A stretch of DNA of 64,000 nt, taken from the NCBI RefSeq assembly GCF_019970065.1, contig NZ_JAHXYH010000003.1:496001-560000 (forward strand). The letters are read 5' to 3'. Positions within the stretch are counted from its first letter, which is position 1, and each line of letters opens with the position of its first letter. Made by a program: the position numbers and the translations under genes. The DNA comes from Chryseobacterium sp. OSA05B (lineage in GTDB: Bacteria; Bacteroidota; Bacteroidia; Flavobacteriales; Weeksellaceae). This document shows, piece after piece, positions 43,932 to 53,647 of the stretch. The notes below the pieces were generated by a model. It was not told the DNA's origin and did not search any database. It worked only from the letters and a program-made list of their open reading frames with translations.

Positions 43932-46900
43932 ATGAGCATATCAGCTTTAAGTATAAAAAAACCGGTTTTGGCCGGTGTATTTTCGCTCCTTATCGTTATT
44001 TTAGGGATCATAGGATGGAAAGAATTAGGGATTCGGGAATTTCCGCTGACGGAGCCTCCTGTCATTTCGGTCGTTACGTTTTATCCCGGAGCAAGCCCCG
44101 AAGTGATCGCATCCAAGATTACCAAACCGATGGAGGAATCGATTGCCGAAGCCAATGGCATACGGACCATATCTTCCGAATCGAGAGAACAGGCAAGTGT
44201 TATTTCAATAGAATTCAACCGTGAAATAGACATTGAAGATGCCCTCAATGATGTTAGAGATAAAGTGGCTAAATCAAGGAAACAACTTCCTGTCGATGTA
44301 GATCCTCCGATCGTTCAAAAGACATCATCTCCAGATAATCTGGTGGCATTCCTTGAAGTGGAAAGTGATACCAAAGATATCAAAGAGGTCAGCCACCTTG
44401 CCTCTACTACCATCAAAGACAGAATTCAATCGATTCCCGGCATTAATAATGTATCCATTGTCGGAGAACACAAGTATGCTATGCGCCTTCGTTTTGAACC
44501 TGCAAAGCTGGCAGCTTATCAGCTTACTCCCGCAGATATCCGCCAGGCATTAGCCAGGGAAAATATTGACCTGCCCGCAGGAAGGATAGACGGAATGAAC
44601 AGCGAACTAAGCATACGAACCATGGGACGTCTTACTTCGGTACAAGATTTTGAGGAAATGCTCATTAAGCAGGTAGGAAATACCATAATCAAACTGAAAG
44701 ATATCGGCTCGGCCGAATTGGGAGAAGTCAACGAACGTACGGCCATCATCAACGAAACAGGAAACCTCAACCGTGTGGGTATTGGGGTGGCCATTCAGAT
44801 TCAGCGTGGGGCTAATGCAATTGAAGTAGTAGATGAGTTTTATAAACGTCTGGATCAGCTTCGAAAAGAAATCCCCTCTGAATACCGTCTGATCGTGGGC
44901 TTTGATTTTACCCATTCTGTACGGGAATCTATCAAGGAAGTAGAAGAAACGCTCTTTATTGCTTTCGGGCTCGTGGTATTGATCATCTTTCTATTTCTTA
45001 GAGACTGGCGGTCTACCCTGATTCCTGTAATTGCCATTCCCGTTTCGATTCTTTCTGCATTTTTCATCATGTATGTGGCTGATTTCTCCATCAATATACT
45101 GACTCTTCTTGGATTAGTACTTTCCATAGGACTTGTTGTAGATGATGCCATAGTTGTCCTTGAAAATATCTATAAAAAAATTGAGGAGGGTATGTCTCCA
45201 ATACAGGCAGCATTCAAAGGCTCCAAGGAGATTTATTTTGCCGTTATTTCCACTACCATTACGCTGGCAGCTGTATTTCTGCCTATTGTTTTTATGGGTG
45301 GTATCAGCGGGCAGCTCTTCAAGGAGTTTGCGATTGTAGTATCCGGATCAGTACTGGTCTCTGCTTTAGTGGCATTAACACTTACTCCCATGTTAAGTGC
45401 TTATTTTCTGAAGAAAAAAGAAAGACCGAATTGGTTTTACCGTGCTACCGAGCCGTTCTTTGTCCGCTTAAACAATGGATATGCATTTTTGTTAAAAGCT
45501 TTTATGCGCGCAAGATGGCTGGCTTGGGTTTTCCTTGCGGGCACGACCTCACTGATCTATTTTGTCGGTGAGAAACTTCCGTCAGAATTGGCTCCCATAG
45601 AAGACCGTTCCAATATGAGCCTTATTGCCGTTGCCCCCGAAGGCGTTTCTTTCGATTATATGAAAAAACATATGACTGAGGTTGGGAAATATGTCAACGA
45701 TTCCACCGACGGTCTTTATCAGACCTATTCGATGGTTGCGATTTCATTCATTCCTGCACCAGCCCCTGTGAATGTTGCTGTACAAAGTATCTATCTCAAA
45801 GATCCCAAAGAAAGGAAATCAAGCATTCAGGATCTCTATAGCCAATATGGAGCTGCGTCCGGGAAATTCAGAGGATTTCTTCTATTTCCGTATCTGCCTC
45901 CAACTATTGGGAGCCGATACGGAGGAGGTATGCCTATCCAATATGTATTGCAGTCGCAGAACCTGGACAGTCTGACTGCTGTACTTCCAAAATTTCTTAC
46001 AGCAGCGCGACAAAGTAAAAAGCTTCTCTTTGTTGATGCTGATCTCAAAATCAATAAACCTGAAATCAAAATTAATATCGACCGCCAGAAAGCAGCTTTG
46101 ATGGGAGTGTCTATGGAAGAAATAGCCCATACCCTGCAGCTTTCTTTTTCCGGACAGCGTTATGGATATTTTCTGCGCAACGACCGACAGTACGAAGTAA
46201 TCGGACAACTGGACCGTGAAAACAGAAATGATAAAAGTGATTTAAGTGCAATCTACGTCCGCTCGGCAACAGGTATGATGATCCCGTTGAATAATCTGAT
46301 TACCACGGAAGAAGCCGTAAGTCCGGCAGCCATTTACAGGTATGACCAATACACATCAGCTACCGTATCTGCAGCTATGGCACCCGGAGTAAGTCTTGCC
46401 GAAGGAATACAGGAAATTGAAAAAATCAAAAAAGAGGTTCTGGGTGAAAATTTCAAAAGCTCCTTAGCCGGTCAGTCAAGGGACTATACGGAAAGCCAGG
46501 GCAATATCAGCTTTACCCTGATTGTGGCATTGCTGTTTATCTATATGATCTTAGCGGCCCAGTTTGGAAGCCTTCGTGATCCACTGATCATCATGCTTAC
46601 CGTACCGATGGCCATCACAGGAGCTATTCTGAGTCTGTCATGGTTCGGGCAAAGTTTAAATGTATTCAGCCAGATTGGGATCATTACCCTGGTAGGATTG
46701 ATCACCAAAAACGGAATACTGATTGTGGAATTCGCCAACCATCTTAAAGATACAGGACTGTCAAAATACGAAGCGGCAATACAGGCTGCAGAACAGCGGT
46801 TCCGTCCGATTCTGATGACATCACTGGCCATGATATTCGGAGTACTGCCCATTGCACTTACTGTTAACAGCCGTCAGTCATTAGGAATTGTTATTGCAGG

Positions 46901-47027
46901 TGGGCTTGTCTTTTCGGGAATCCTCACCCTATTTATCATCCCTGCTGTTTACTCCTATTTATCAAGTAGTAAACTTAAGAAAGTTGTTGTGGAAGAAAAT
47001 CCCGAAGATCAGGCAGACCACGAGTAA
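43932..47027 (+). CDS. RND efflux permease (HAE1/AcrB-like)
   Basis: 1031 aa, full length with twelve membrane segments in the usual 1+5+1+5 pattern. PGASPEVIASKITKPMEESI near the N-terminus, the proton-relay helix IGLVVDDAIVVLENI (about residues 400-414), and RPILMTSLAMIFGVLPIA in the second half. The tandem Asp in TM4 and overall pattern match drug/organic exporters rather than the CzcA metal class, although the operon shares its control element with copA. Proton-driven pump. Confidence 0.93.
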   Translation: MSISALSIKKPVLAGVFSLLIVILGIIGWKELGIREFPLTEPPVISVVTFYPGASPEVIASKITKPMEESIAEANGIRTISSESREQASVISIEFNREIDIEDALNDVRDKVAKSRKQLPVDVDPPIVQKTSSPDNLVAFLEVESDTKDIKEVSHLASTTIKDRIQSIPGINNVSIVGEHKYAMRLRFEPAKLAAYQLTPADIRQALARENIDLPAGRIDGMNSELSIRTMGRLTSVQDFEEMLIKQVGNTIIKLKDIGSAELGEVNERTAIINETGNLNRVGIGVAIQIQRGANAIEVVDEFYKRLDQLRKEIPSEYRLIVGFDFTHSVRESIKEVEETLFIAFGLVVLIIFLFLRDWRSTLIPVIAIPVSILSAFFIMYVADFSINILTLLGLVLSIGLVVDDAIVVLENIYKKIEEGMSPIQAAFKGSKEIYFAVISTTITLAAVFLPIVFMGGISGQLFKEFAIVVSGSVLVSALVALTLTPMLSAYFLKKKERPNWFYRATEPFFVRLNNGYAFLLKAFMRARWLAWVFLAGTTSLIYFVGEKLPSELAPIEDRSNMSLIAVAPEGVSFDYMKKHMTEVGKYVNDSTDGLYQTYSMVAISFIPAPAPVNVAVQSIYLKDPKERKSSIQDLYSQYGAASGKFRGFLLFPYLPPTIGSRYGGGMPIQYVLQSQNLDSLTAVLPKFLTAARQSKKLLFVDADLKINKPEIKINIDRQKAALMGVSMEEIAHTLQLSFSGQRYGYFLRNDRQYEVIGQLDRENRNDKSDLSAIYVRSATGMMIPLNNLITTEEAVSPAAIYRYDQYTSATVSAAMAPGVSLAEGIQEIEKIKKEVLGENFKSSLAGQSRDYTESQGNISFTLIVALLFIYMILAAQFGSLRDPLIIMLTVPMAITGAILSLSWFGQSLNVFSQIGIITLVGLITKNGILIVEFANHLKDTGLSKYEAAIQAAEQRFRPILMTSLAMIFGVLPIALTVNSRQSLGIVIAGGLVFSGILTLFIIPAVYSYLSSSKLKKVVVEENPEDQADHE

Positions 47028-47057
47028 AATAATGATGTAAACTTCAAAGAAGATAAA

Positions 47058-48407
47058 ATGAAAATAAAGATTTTATATATAGCGACAGCACTGCTTTTGA
47101 CCCAAAGTGTCAATGGATTGTATGCACAGAAAAGAGCATTGACCCTTACCGATGCCCTGGAAATGGCAAAACAGGGAAATAAAGCCATACAGATACAGGT
47201 TTTGGAAGAGATCCATACTAAAGAAATAACCAGAGAAACAAAGGGTAGCCTGTTGCCCAGCATTTCTGCCAATGCAGCCTATTCCCGGTATTTTGACAGA
47301 CAGGTTATCTTTCTCCCGGGTTCATTTGCAGGCACCGACAAACCGGTTCAGGATGTCGCCGTTGGCGGAAAAAACACCTATAATACATTTATATCCTTAT
47401 ATCAGCCGGTTTATGCACCGGTCAAACATCAGCTGACGAAAGTATCAGCGATTAATGAAAAGATCGCGAATGTAAAAACAGCTGATCTGAAAAGCCGTGT
47501 GGCCCTTAAGATTTCTACAGGCTATCTTGATATACTGATGATGAACCGCCAGCTTGGTTCATTCGAGCAAAGTCTTGAACGGAATATGAAGGCACTAAAA
47601 GATTCCCGCTCTCTGCTGGCCCAGGGAAGAGGTTTAAAATCAGATACCTTGAGCAGCTTCATTGCGGTGGAAAATCTTAGATCCTCTATATCCTATTTAA
47701 AAAACAGCATCGATGTATCCGGTATTGAACTCAAAAGACTGATCGGATTGAAAGAACCAGCTGAAATTGAATTGACCGACCCGCTTGAGCTTGGTTTAGA
47801 GACAAGCCAAAGTGAGTTTCAACAGGTGGATGAAGCATTTGGGATCGCTGAGAAAAACAGGAACGACATCACGATTCAAAAACTGATGATTGACCTGACA
47901 GAAAAAAAATTAAAGGCTACGCAGGCAAAACTATTGCCACAGATATCCCTTATAGGCCAATATCAGGTACAGCTGCAGGCTGATGATTTTAAATTCAGTC
48001 AATATGCATGGCCAAGAACTTCTTTTGTGGGCATAGAACTCAGTGTCCATATTTTTAATGGCTACCGTACGCAGTCTCAGATCAACCAGGCAAAGATCAA
48101 AGCACAACAGGAAGATATACGGCTCAATGATTTAAAAGATGAGGTCAGAACTGAACTCGCTACAATTATCAGCAAATGGAAAGAGGCCGTTAAACAGCTC
48201 GACATCCATGAAACAACGATAAAATCTGCAGAGCTAAATCATAAAATGGTGGAAGCGCGCTTTCAGAACAGCCTGAGTTCAAGGCTTGAACTTACAGATG
48301 CAGAACTGGCACTGACCCAGGCCCAAATCAACTACCTGAATGCTGTATATCATCTAAGGATTCTGCACGTACAGCTGCAACATGCTCTTGGATTACTGAG
48401 CCTATAA
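47058..48407 (+). CDS. TolC-family outer-membrane channel
   Basis: 449 aa. Signal peptide (to GLYAQ, about 24), then two repeats of long coiled-coil helices typical of OEP proteins: LTLTDALEMAKQGNKAIQIQ at the start and LKATQAKLLPQISLIGQYQ in the second half. Completes the tripartite pump. 31 bp after the permease, 27 bp before the MFS gene. Confidence 0.92.
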   Translation: MKIKILYIATALLLTQSVNGLYAQKRALTLTDALEMAKQGNKAIQIQVLEEIHTKEITRETKGSLLPSISANAAYSRYFDRQVIFLPGSFAGTDKPVQDVAVGGKNTYNTFISLYQPVYAPVKHQLTKVSAINEKIANVKTADLKSRVALKISTGYLDILMMNRQLGSFEQSLERNMKALKDSRSLLAQGRGLKSDTLSSFIAVENLRSSISYLKNSIDVSGIELKRLIGLKEPAEIELTDPLELGLETSQSEFQQVDEAFGIAEKNRNDITIQKLMIDLTEKKLKATQAKLLPQISLIGQYQVQLQADDFKFSQYAWPRTSFVGIELSVHIFNGYRTQSQINQAKIKAQQEDIRLNDLKDEVRTELATIISKWKEAVKQLDIHETTIKSAELNHKMVEARFQNSLSSRLELTDAELALTQAQINYLNAVYHLRILHVQLQHALGLLSL

Positions 48408-48433
48408 TTAAACCTAAATAAATAATAAAAAAT

Positions 48434-49858
48434 ATGATAACAGATACAACACAGACCATGGGCAAAACAGCCCCATACAGCAAACGCTGGTCGGCCCTTT
48501 TTTTACTGTGCGCAGCAGAATTTATAGTAATTATGGACACCTCCATTATTGGGGTAGCCCTGCCTGCCATAAAAGCAGACCTTGGCTATTCTCAAAGTGG
48601 TCTGCAATGGATTTTTAACGCCTATGTGATCCTTTTCGGCGGCTTTTTGCTTCTTGGCGGCCGTTTGTCTGATTTGTTTGGTGCCCGTAAGATTTTCATG
48701 TGGGGATTTGGTATTCTTTCTGCGGCATCTCTTTTGGCAGGCGTGGCCTGGTCGGAGGCAGCACTGAATACCGGAAGGGCTTTGCAGGGCTTAGGTTCTG
48801 CCTTTATCGCTCCGGCAGCGCTTACTTTAGTCTTATCCAAATTTACTGATCCCAAAGAGCTCAATAAAGCATTAGGTTTTTGGGGTGCCTCTGCAGCGGC
48901 CGGCGGTTCTGCAGGAGTTTTCCTTGGCGGAGCAATTACCGAATGGCTTTCATGGCATTGGGTATTCCTTATTAACATTCCTATCGGAATTGCAGTACTT
49001 TTTTTTAGCAAAAACCTTCTGTTTAAAGGAAGTACTCAAAAAGGAAAAGTGGATATCACAGGGGCCATTTTTGCCACGGCAGCATTGATATTGGCCGTTT
49101 ATGCAATCGTATCAGCTGAAGGTGCAGGATGGAAATCCCTACAGACTATTGGACTGCTGGCCCTTTCCATCCTGTTATTGATTATCTTCCTGATGATCCA
49201 AAAGCAGAAAAAGGAACCTTTGGTGCCGCTTAGTATATTTAAAGTTCCCAATCTGTCACCGGGCAATCTGGTCATGGCTTTATTGGCGGCAGCGTGGATA
49301 CCTTTATGGTTCTTTCTGAATCTTTATTTGCAGCAGACTTTGCATTATTCAGCTTTTAACAGTGGATTGGCATTATTGCCTATGACCATTGCCATTATGC
49401 TTCTTATGGTTGGGGTTACAGGTAAACTGGTCACTAAATTTGGTTTTAAAACCAATCTGATAGCAGGATTGATGGCCCTTACCGCTTCCCTTCTCCTGTT
49501 TAGTATGATACCTCCGGATGGAACATTCCTGGTTAATGTACTGCCTGCTTCTTTATTGGGTGCTTTAGGAATGTCATTAGCCTATATTCCAGGAACTATT
49601 GCATCAATGTCTGGTTCCAAGCCGGAAGAAACCGGACTTGCTTCCGGGTTGGTGAATACAAGTTATCAGGTGGGTTCAGCTTTGGGCCTGGCTATTGTAG
49701 TCGCTATTTCGGCGGCAAAAACCAATGCTCTTAAAATCACTGGCGCTACTGATACTACTGCTCTTAACGAAGGATTCCAAACTGCATTTTTATCAGCAGC
49801 TGTTGTCTCTGCAATTGCTGTTATCCTTGCTGCTTTTTCCATCAAATCCCTTAAGTAA
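48434..49858 (+). CDS. DHA2-family (EmrB/QacA-like) MFS exporter
   Basis: 474 aa with fourteen predicted membrane segments. DHA2 landmarks: FIVIMDTSIIGVALPAIKADL in helix 1, LLLGGRLSDLFGARK in the 2-3 loop, and GGAITEWLSWHWVFLINIPIG in helix 5. Exports lipophilic cations or drugs. Last gene of the RND operon; why an MFS pump and an RND pump share an operon is unclear. Confidence 0.9.
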   Translation: MITDTTQTMGKTAPYSKRWSALFLLCAAEFIVIMDTSIIGVALPAIKADLGYSQSGLQWIFNAYVILFGGFLLLGGRLSDLFGARKIFMWGFGILSAASLLAGVAWSEAALNTGRALQGLGSAFIAPAALTLVLSKFTDPKELNKALGFWGASAAAGGSAGVFLGGAITEWLSWHWVFLINIPIGIAVLFFSKNLLFKGSTQKGKVDITGAIFATAALILAVYAIVSAEGAGWKSLQTIGLLALSILLLIIFLMIQKQKKEPLVPLSIFKVPNLSPGNLVMALLAAAWIPLWFFLNLYLQQTLHYSAFNSGLALLPMTIAIMLLMVGVTGKLVTKFGFKTNLIAGLMALTASLLLFSMIPPDGTFLVNVLPASLLGALGMSLAYIPGTIASMSGSKPEETGLASGLVNTSYQVGSALGLAIVVAISAAKTNALKITGATDTTALNEGFQTAFLSAAVVSAIAVILAAFSIKSLK

Positions 49859-49867
49859 CCAATTATG

Positions 49868-49899
49868 ACCGGACTTCAGATATCTGTTTGAGGTCCGGT
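49868..49899 (+). terminator. hairpin after the efflux operon
   Basis: ACCGGAC/GTCCGGT stem enclosing an 18-nt loop that itself contains CAGATATCTG. No long T-tract, so termination may be weak. Confidence 0.45.
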
Positions 49900-49912
49900 T
49901 TCAGTAAATCAG

Positions 49913-49975
49913 TAAATCTTACAAATCAAATCGAAAATAGCGCAAAAAGGAGCACTCTTATTTTGCTCACCTTTG
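49913..49975 (+). promoter_or_regulatory. chaperone-unit control region: shared element plus -7 box
   Basis: TAAATCTTACAAATC (49913-49927), identical to the copA element and with the same next five bases (AAATC). CACCTTTG is the -7-like box; its TTTG (49972-49975) begins exactly 59 bp after the element start. Confidence 0.7.
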
Positions 49976-50004
49976 TATCAGTAAAACAATTAAAATTTAA
50001 AACA

Positions 50005-50229
50005 ATGGAAAACAATACTCAAAATTTTCAGTTCAAAACCAATATCAACTGTGGCGGTTGCTTAACAAAAGTAACTCCTTTTCTAAATGATGCCGATGGT
50101 GTTTGTAATTGGGAAGTAGATATCGATCATAAAGATAAAGTACTTACCATATCAACAGAAGGCAGCGAACAGGAAGTAATACAGGCTGTTCAGAAAGCAG
50201 GCTTTAAAATAGAGCCTCTTGATTCTTAA
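50005..50229 (+). CDS. HMA-domain metallochaperone (CopZ-like)
   Basis: 74 aa from the ATG at 50005 (the frame is open from 49888, but that part covers the promoter). One HMA domain with the ligand motif NCGGC (Cys17, Cys20), where GMTCxxC chaperones have MxCxxC; here the preceding residue is not Met. Likely binds and hands on Cu(I) or another soft metal in the cytoplasm. Cotranscribed with the metal-binding protein downstream. Confidence 0.85.
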   Translation: MENNTQNFQFKTNINCGGCLTKVTPFLNDADGVCNWEVDIDHKDKVLTISTEGSEQEVIQAVQKAGFKIEPLDS

Positions 50230-50266
50230 AAAGAGAATCTATTAATCAGTAAAACCCCATTAGCAT

Positions 50267-51085
50267 ATGAAAAACACCCATCATACAGATCATAAAAATG
50301 TTTATACCTGCCCTATGCATCCTGAGGTAACAGGCCAACAGGGAGATCGATGCCCAAAATGCGGAATGGATCTGAAAGCTTCTCATCAGGAGAATTCAAA
50401 CGAATATCAGGTACAGCTAAGCACTTTTCCACAAACTATGGAGGCTGGAGTACCAACACAATTGACATTTGCCATTAAAAATAATAATCAGAATGTACCC
50501 TTAGAGATTTCCCACGAAATGAAAGTACATTTAATGGCAGTGAGTGAAGATCTTACCTGGTTCCGCCATATACATCCTGAAGAACAGCCAAACGGTACCT
50601 ATGTGATCATTGAGACCTTTCCTAATGGTGGTAAGTACCTTTTATTTACCGATTTTAAACCAAGTGGCGCGACGCAGGTTGTCAACAGGCAGGAAATTGA
50701 CGTGCAGGGCAATTATAGAGCCAATTACCAAGAGCTTTCTAATCCCTGGATTTCAAAAGTTGATGGTTACACGGTGACACTTGAAAATGGAAATGATTTC
50801 AAAACTAGCAGAACACAATCTTTGGAAATATCCGTTGAAATAAACAACAGGAAATTAAAAGAAAATGATCTACAGCCCTATCTGGGAGCATCTGCTCATA
50901 TCGTGATGATCAGTGAAAAGGATAAAGACTTCCTTCATATTCATCCTGTGTCAGATGACCATTTTCCTATCTATTCGGAAACATATATTGAAAAATCCGG
51001 TACTTACAGAATGTGGGTCCAGTTTAATATAGGCGGACAAGTGCATACCGCAGATTTTACGGTTAATGTCTCGGATGGGAAATAA
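50267..51085 (+). CDS. heavy-metal-binding-domain protein
   Basis: 272 aa. Begins with His/Asp (MKNTHHTDHKN) and the HMBD YTCPMHPEVTGQQGDRCPKCGMDL (about 13-36), followed by two similar beta domains each with an Met/His-rich strand (EISHEMKVHLMAVSEDLTWFRHIHPEE and LGASAHIVMISEKDKDFLHIHPVSDDHF), candidate metal ligands. No signal peptide, so apparently cytoplasmic. In an operon with the HMA chaperone; probably metal sequestration. Confidence 0.8.
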   Translation: MKNTHHTDHKNVYTCPMHPEVTGQQGDRCPKCGMDLKASHQENSNEYQVQLSTFPQTMEAGVPTQLTFAIKNNNQNVPLEISHEMKVHLMAVSEDLTWFRHIHPEEQPNGTYVIIETFPNGGKYLLFTDFKPSGATQVVNRQEIDVQGNYRANYQELSNPWISKVDGYTVTLENGNDFKTSRTQSLEISVEINNRKLKENDLQPYLGASAHIVMISEKDKDFLHIHPVSDDHFPIYSETYIEKSGTYRMWVQFNIGGQVHTADFTVNVSDGK

Positions 51086-51089
51086 ACGG

Positions 51090-51125
51090 AGAAAGAAGAT
51101 TAACAATTAATCTTCTTTCTTTTTT
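51090..51125 (+). terminator. terminator of the chaperone unit
   Basis: 14-bp perfect stem (AGAAAGAAGATTAA arm), CAA loop, T5 tail, starting 4 bp past the stop codon. From here to 51529 (about 400 bp) I see no gene. Confidence 0.88.
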
Positions 51126-51529
51126 ATGAACAAACTCATCATGGAAAATTGACCTATGAATACTCACTTTACTTCCTATGGATAACGATATTCAGACTAT
51201 AAAAAGGATGACATAAGATCTGTATCAGCGATAACGAATGATTCCAGAATCTGTTGATAATTGAATACCAACTATAAAAACGGGAGCCTACCTAAAAGGA
51301 TTTCATTCAGAACATTTAAATAATAAAGTAGAAGTAAACGATAGGCTCCCTAAAATAGTATGGATCTATAAGTTATATTAGTACTTCTGGTTTTTATTTC
51401 TTTATGACAGTTGTTTTATAGATCAAACTGCTATCATCTCCACACTCTGTTTGAGCCAAAAAAACACATACTTTTTTTCCGACAATTACAATTCCGTAAA
51501 AAATTATATTATATTTATTCAAAAAATTA

Positions 51530-52417
51530 ATGGACAAATATAATATACGACTGATTTCAAAGATTATATTTTCTCTTATTACAAGAATATTTTTATGTAT
51601 TATTTTATTGTTTTCAGATCCGTTATCATTGCAATTTAAATGTCTATGTGTGATCATTTTTTGCATTCCCTGGATAAGATTTTTCATGAATGATACAGAC
51701 AGGAAAAACATTGATCTATATCTCAGCTATAAACTTCTATTTCTTACCACACCCGTTTTATATGGTCTTATCATTACGAAAATTTTTGAATGGTATCATT
51801 TCACTTTTATTACCCAATTAATTTTATTTTTTTTACCGTTTATAGTTGGGCTTTTTGTTAAATTGAAAACTAAAGACATTCCAAACAATACTCAAAATAT
51901 CTTACAGACGATGAGTTTCTATAGTATTCCATTCTTTTTAGCTGTTAATGTATGTTTTGACTTTTCCAAGCCATCATCGAAAGGATATTTAATCATCGAT
52001 AAAACCAGCTCTATCGAAGAAAAATATGATTCGGAAGGTTCCTATGAAACTACAATCTATGAGTTTAAGGCTATTCCCAAAGAAAAGATGAATCCTATCA
52101 CATTTTGGATGGATATATCAGCCACGAAACACTCAGGCTTACACCCAAAAGCCGAAATTTTAACCCACAAAGTATTTCTCACTATTGAAAATAAGAAATA
52201 TGAAATTCTTACAAGCAAAACTAATCTTTTTAAAAAAATAAAGGATTCTGACTATTTGCATACATACCAACTGAGAGAATATACAAAGCCTGTTGTAATA
52301 CATGTAAAAAGGACAATCTATACTAAGTTTGAAAAAGGAAACTATCTCGATATTGAAACCTATTCCGGATTATTTGGAATAGGATGGACCTATTATCACT
52401 GGAAACATAAAGCCTGA
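51530..52417 (+). CDS. membrane protein of unknown function
   Basis: 295 aa. Hydrophobic segments near 12-27, 33-50, 70-85, 92-108 and 122-142, then a soluble C-terminal half (about 150-295) with beta-type strands and no recognised domain. AT-rich codon use compared with the metal genes. Isolated gene between two gaps of 300-400 bp (52418-52713 holds nothing I can support). Confidence 0.55.
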   Translation: MDKYNIRLISKIIFSLITRIFLCIILLFSDPLSLQFKCLCVIIFCIPWIRFFMNDTDRKNIDLYLSYKLLFLTTPVLYGLIITKIFEWYHFTFITQLILFFLPFIVGLFVKLKTKDIPNNTQNILQTMSFYSIPFFLAVNVCFDFSKPSSKGYLIIDKTSSIEEKYDSEGSYETTIYEFKAIPKEKMNPITFWMDISATKHSGLHPKAEILTHKVFLTIENKKYEILTSKTNLFKKIKDSDYLHTYQLREYTKPVVIHVKRTIYTKFEKGNYLDIETYSGLFGIGWTYYHWKHKA

Positions 52418-52713
52418 TTTCGAAAAGGCATTTCAGAAAATACACACAACACTGGGGAAAAAGCACCCATGTTCTTAATTATTACAATTCCAGCGTAAAT
52501 CGTCACCAAAAAGTGTACTGATTTAGCGATATTAAAGGAATAGCTATAAGGAGAAAACCTAAATTAATGCACAGGATCTAATCTGCTTATAAAAGTAAAC
52601 CTAATGATAGCCAATAGATATGAGTCGAATAACATTTTATATTTCTCTTCAATGCATTCAAAGACATTACCCATTCAAACAAAATATACGGAGAACTCAA
52701 TAAGACAGGATCA

Positions 52714-53559
52714 TCAAGCCAGTGTTTTAGGCCTTTTCATCTTTTTGAATTCCGTCAAACTCATATGATGTCGCTTTTTAAAAAATTTATTCAGGTGACT
52801 TTCATCTGAAAAACCAAATTCAGTTACAATTTCATTGACCCGCATATCGCTGAAAAGAAGTCGGTGCTCTATCAATCTCATTTTATAATTCAATATAAAA
52901 TGCTGTACGGTTTCTCCACATTGCTTTTTAAAGTAACTCCCAAGATAGCTTTCAGAAAACCCGAATTTCTGAGATATCGAAGAGACCTTCAACAATGCCG
53001 GATCATGGATATTTCCCTGGATATAATTAATGATATCCAGCACTCTTTTATCAGCATTGGAAGCCACATTCTCCGCTCTCATCTTTGAGATATTTCTGGC
53101 TGCTATCACGATCAATGCATTTACATAATGTAGAGTCAGTTCCTCATGGTAGAGGTCAGGATGATTCAGACCATGGAGCAGTGAGGTTACGATTGAATCA
53201 ACCAAAACGATGTCCGGTTTATTTTGTAAAATACATCCAGACAAAAAGGAAGCGCCATACAATAGACACTCCATCGAATTAATACTGTTCCACTTATACT
53301 CTTTTACATACCGCTCACTGAACTTCACGAGCAAAAGGTCCGTGTTTTCAATGATTTCCAAATAATGCTGGTCATTTGGTGTAATGAGAATCAGGCTGCC
53401 TTCACTGTATGAAGAAATATTATCATTTATTTTAAGAAATCCTTTTCCGGAAATAACATATACAATCTGAAAAAAGGAGAATTGGCTGTCTTTTAAGGGA
53501 CAGTTTGCGGCCTGATGGTATTCTACCTTTACCAATTGATCTATATTCTCTCTTTTCAT
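52714..53559 (-). CDS. AraC-family regulator
   Basis: 281 aa from the ATG at 53557-53559 (an in-frame ATG at 53583 would add eight residues). N-terminal cupin-like sensor (IVYVISGKGFLKINDNISSYSEGSLILITPNDQHYL) and a C-terminal pair of helix-turn-helix motifs (VSSISQKFGFSESYLGSYFKKQCGETVQHF and VNEIVTEFGFSDESHLNKFFKKRHHMSLTEFKKMK). Divergent from the MFS gene 88 bp away, which it probably controls. Confidence 0.9.
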   Translation of the reverse strand: MKRENIDQLVKVEYHQAANCPLKDSQFSFFQIVYVISGKGFLKINDNISSYSEGSLILITPNDQHYLEIIENTDLLLVKFSERYVKEYKWNSINSMECLLYGASFLSGCILQNKPDIVLVDSIVTSLLHGLNHPDLYHEELTLHYVNALIVIAARNISKMRAENVASNADKRVLDIINYIQGNIHDPALLKVSSISQKFGFSESYLGSYFKKQCGETVQHFILNYKMRLIEHRLLFSDMRVNEIVTEFGFSDESHLNKFFKKRHHMSLTEFKKMKRPKTLA

Positions 53560-53616
53560 AGGACAAAAATACCCATTTATCATTAAAATATACTGATTTT
53601 TTTAGATTTTTCTGTT

Positions 53617-53624
53617 CAAATTTG
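53617..53624. promoter_or_regulatory. palindromic CAAATTTG in the AraC/MFS divergent region
   Basis: An 8-bp palindrome that matches TAnnTTTG with one mismatch on both strands, 24 bp before the MFS start. It could serve as a shared -7 region; support is limited. Confidence 0.3.
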
Positions 53625-53647
53625 CTACATCAAAATTGTAATCATTC

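Noticed and set aside
51394..51711. 105-aa minus-strand ORF
   Set aside because: Overlaps the better-supported membrane-protein gene at 51530 and lacks a plausible N-terminus.
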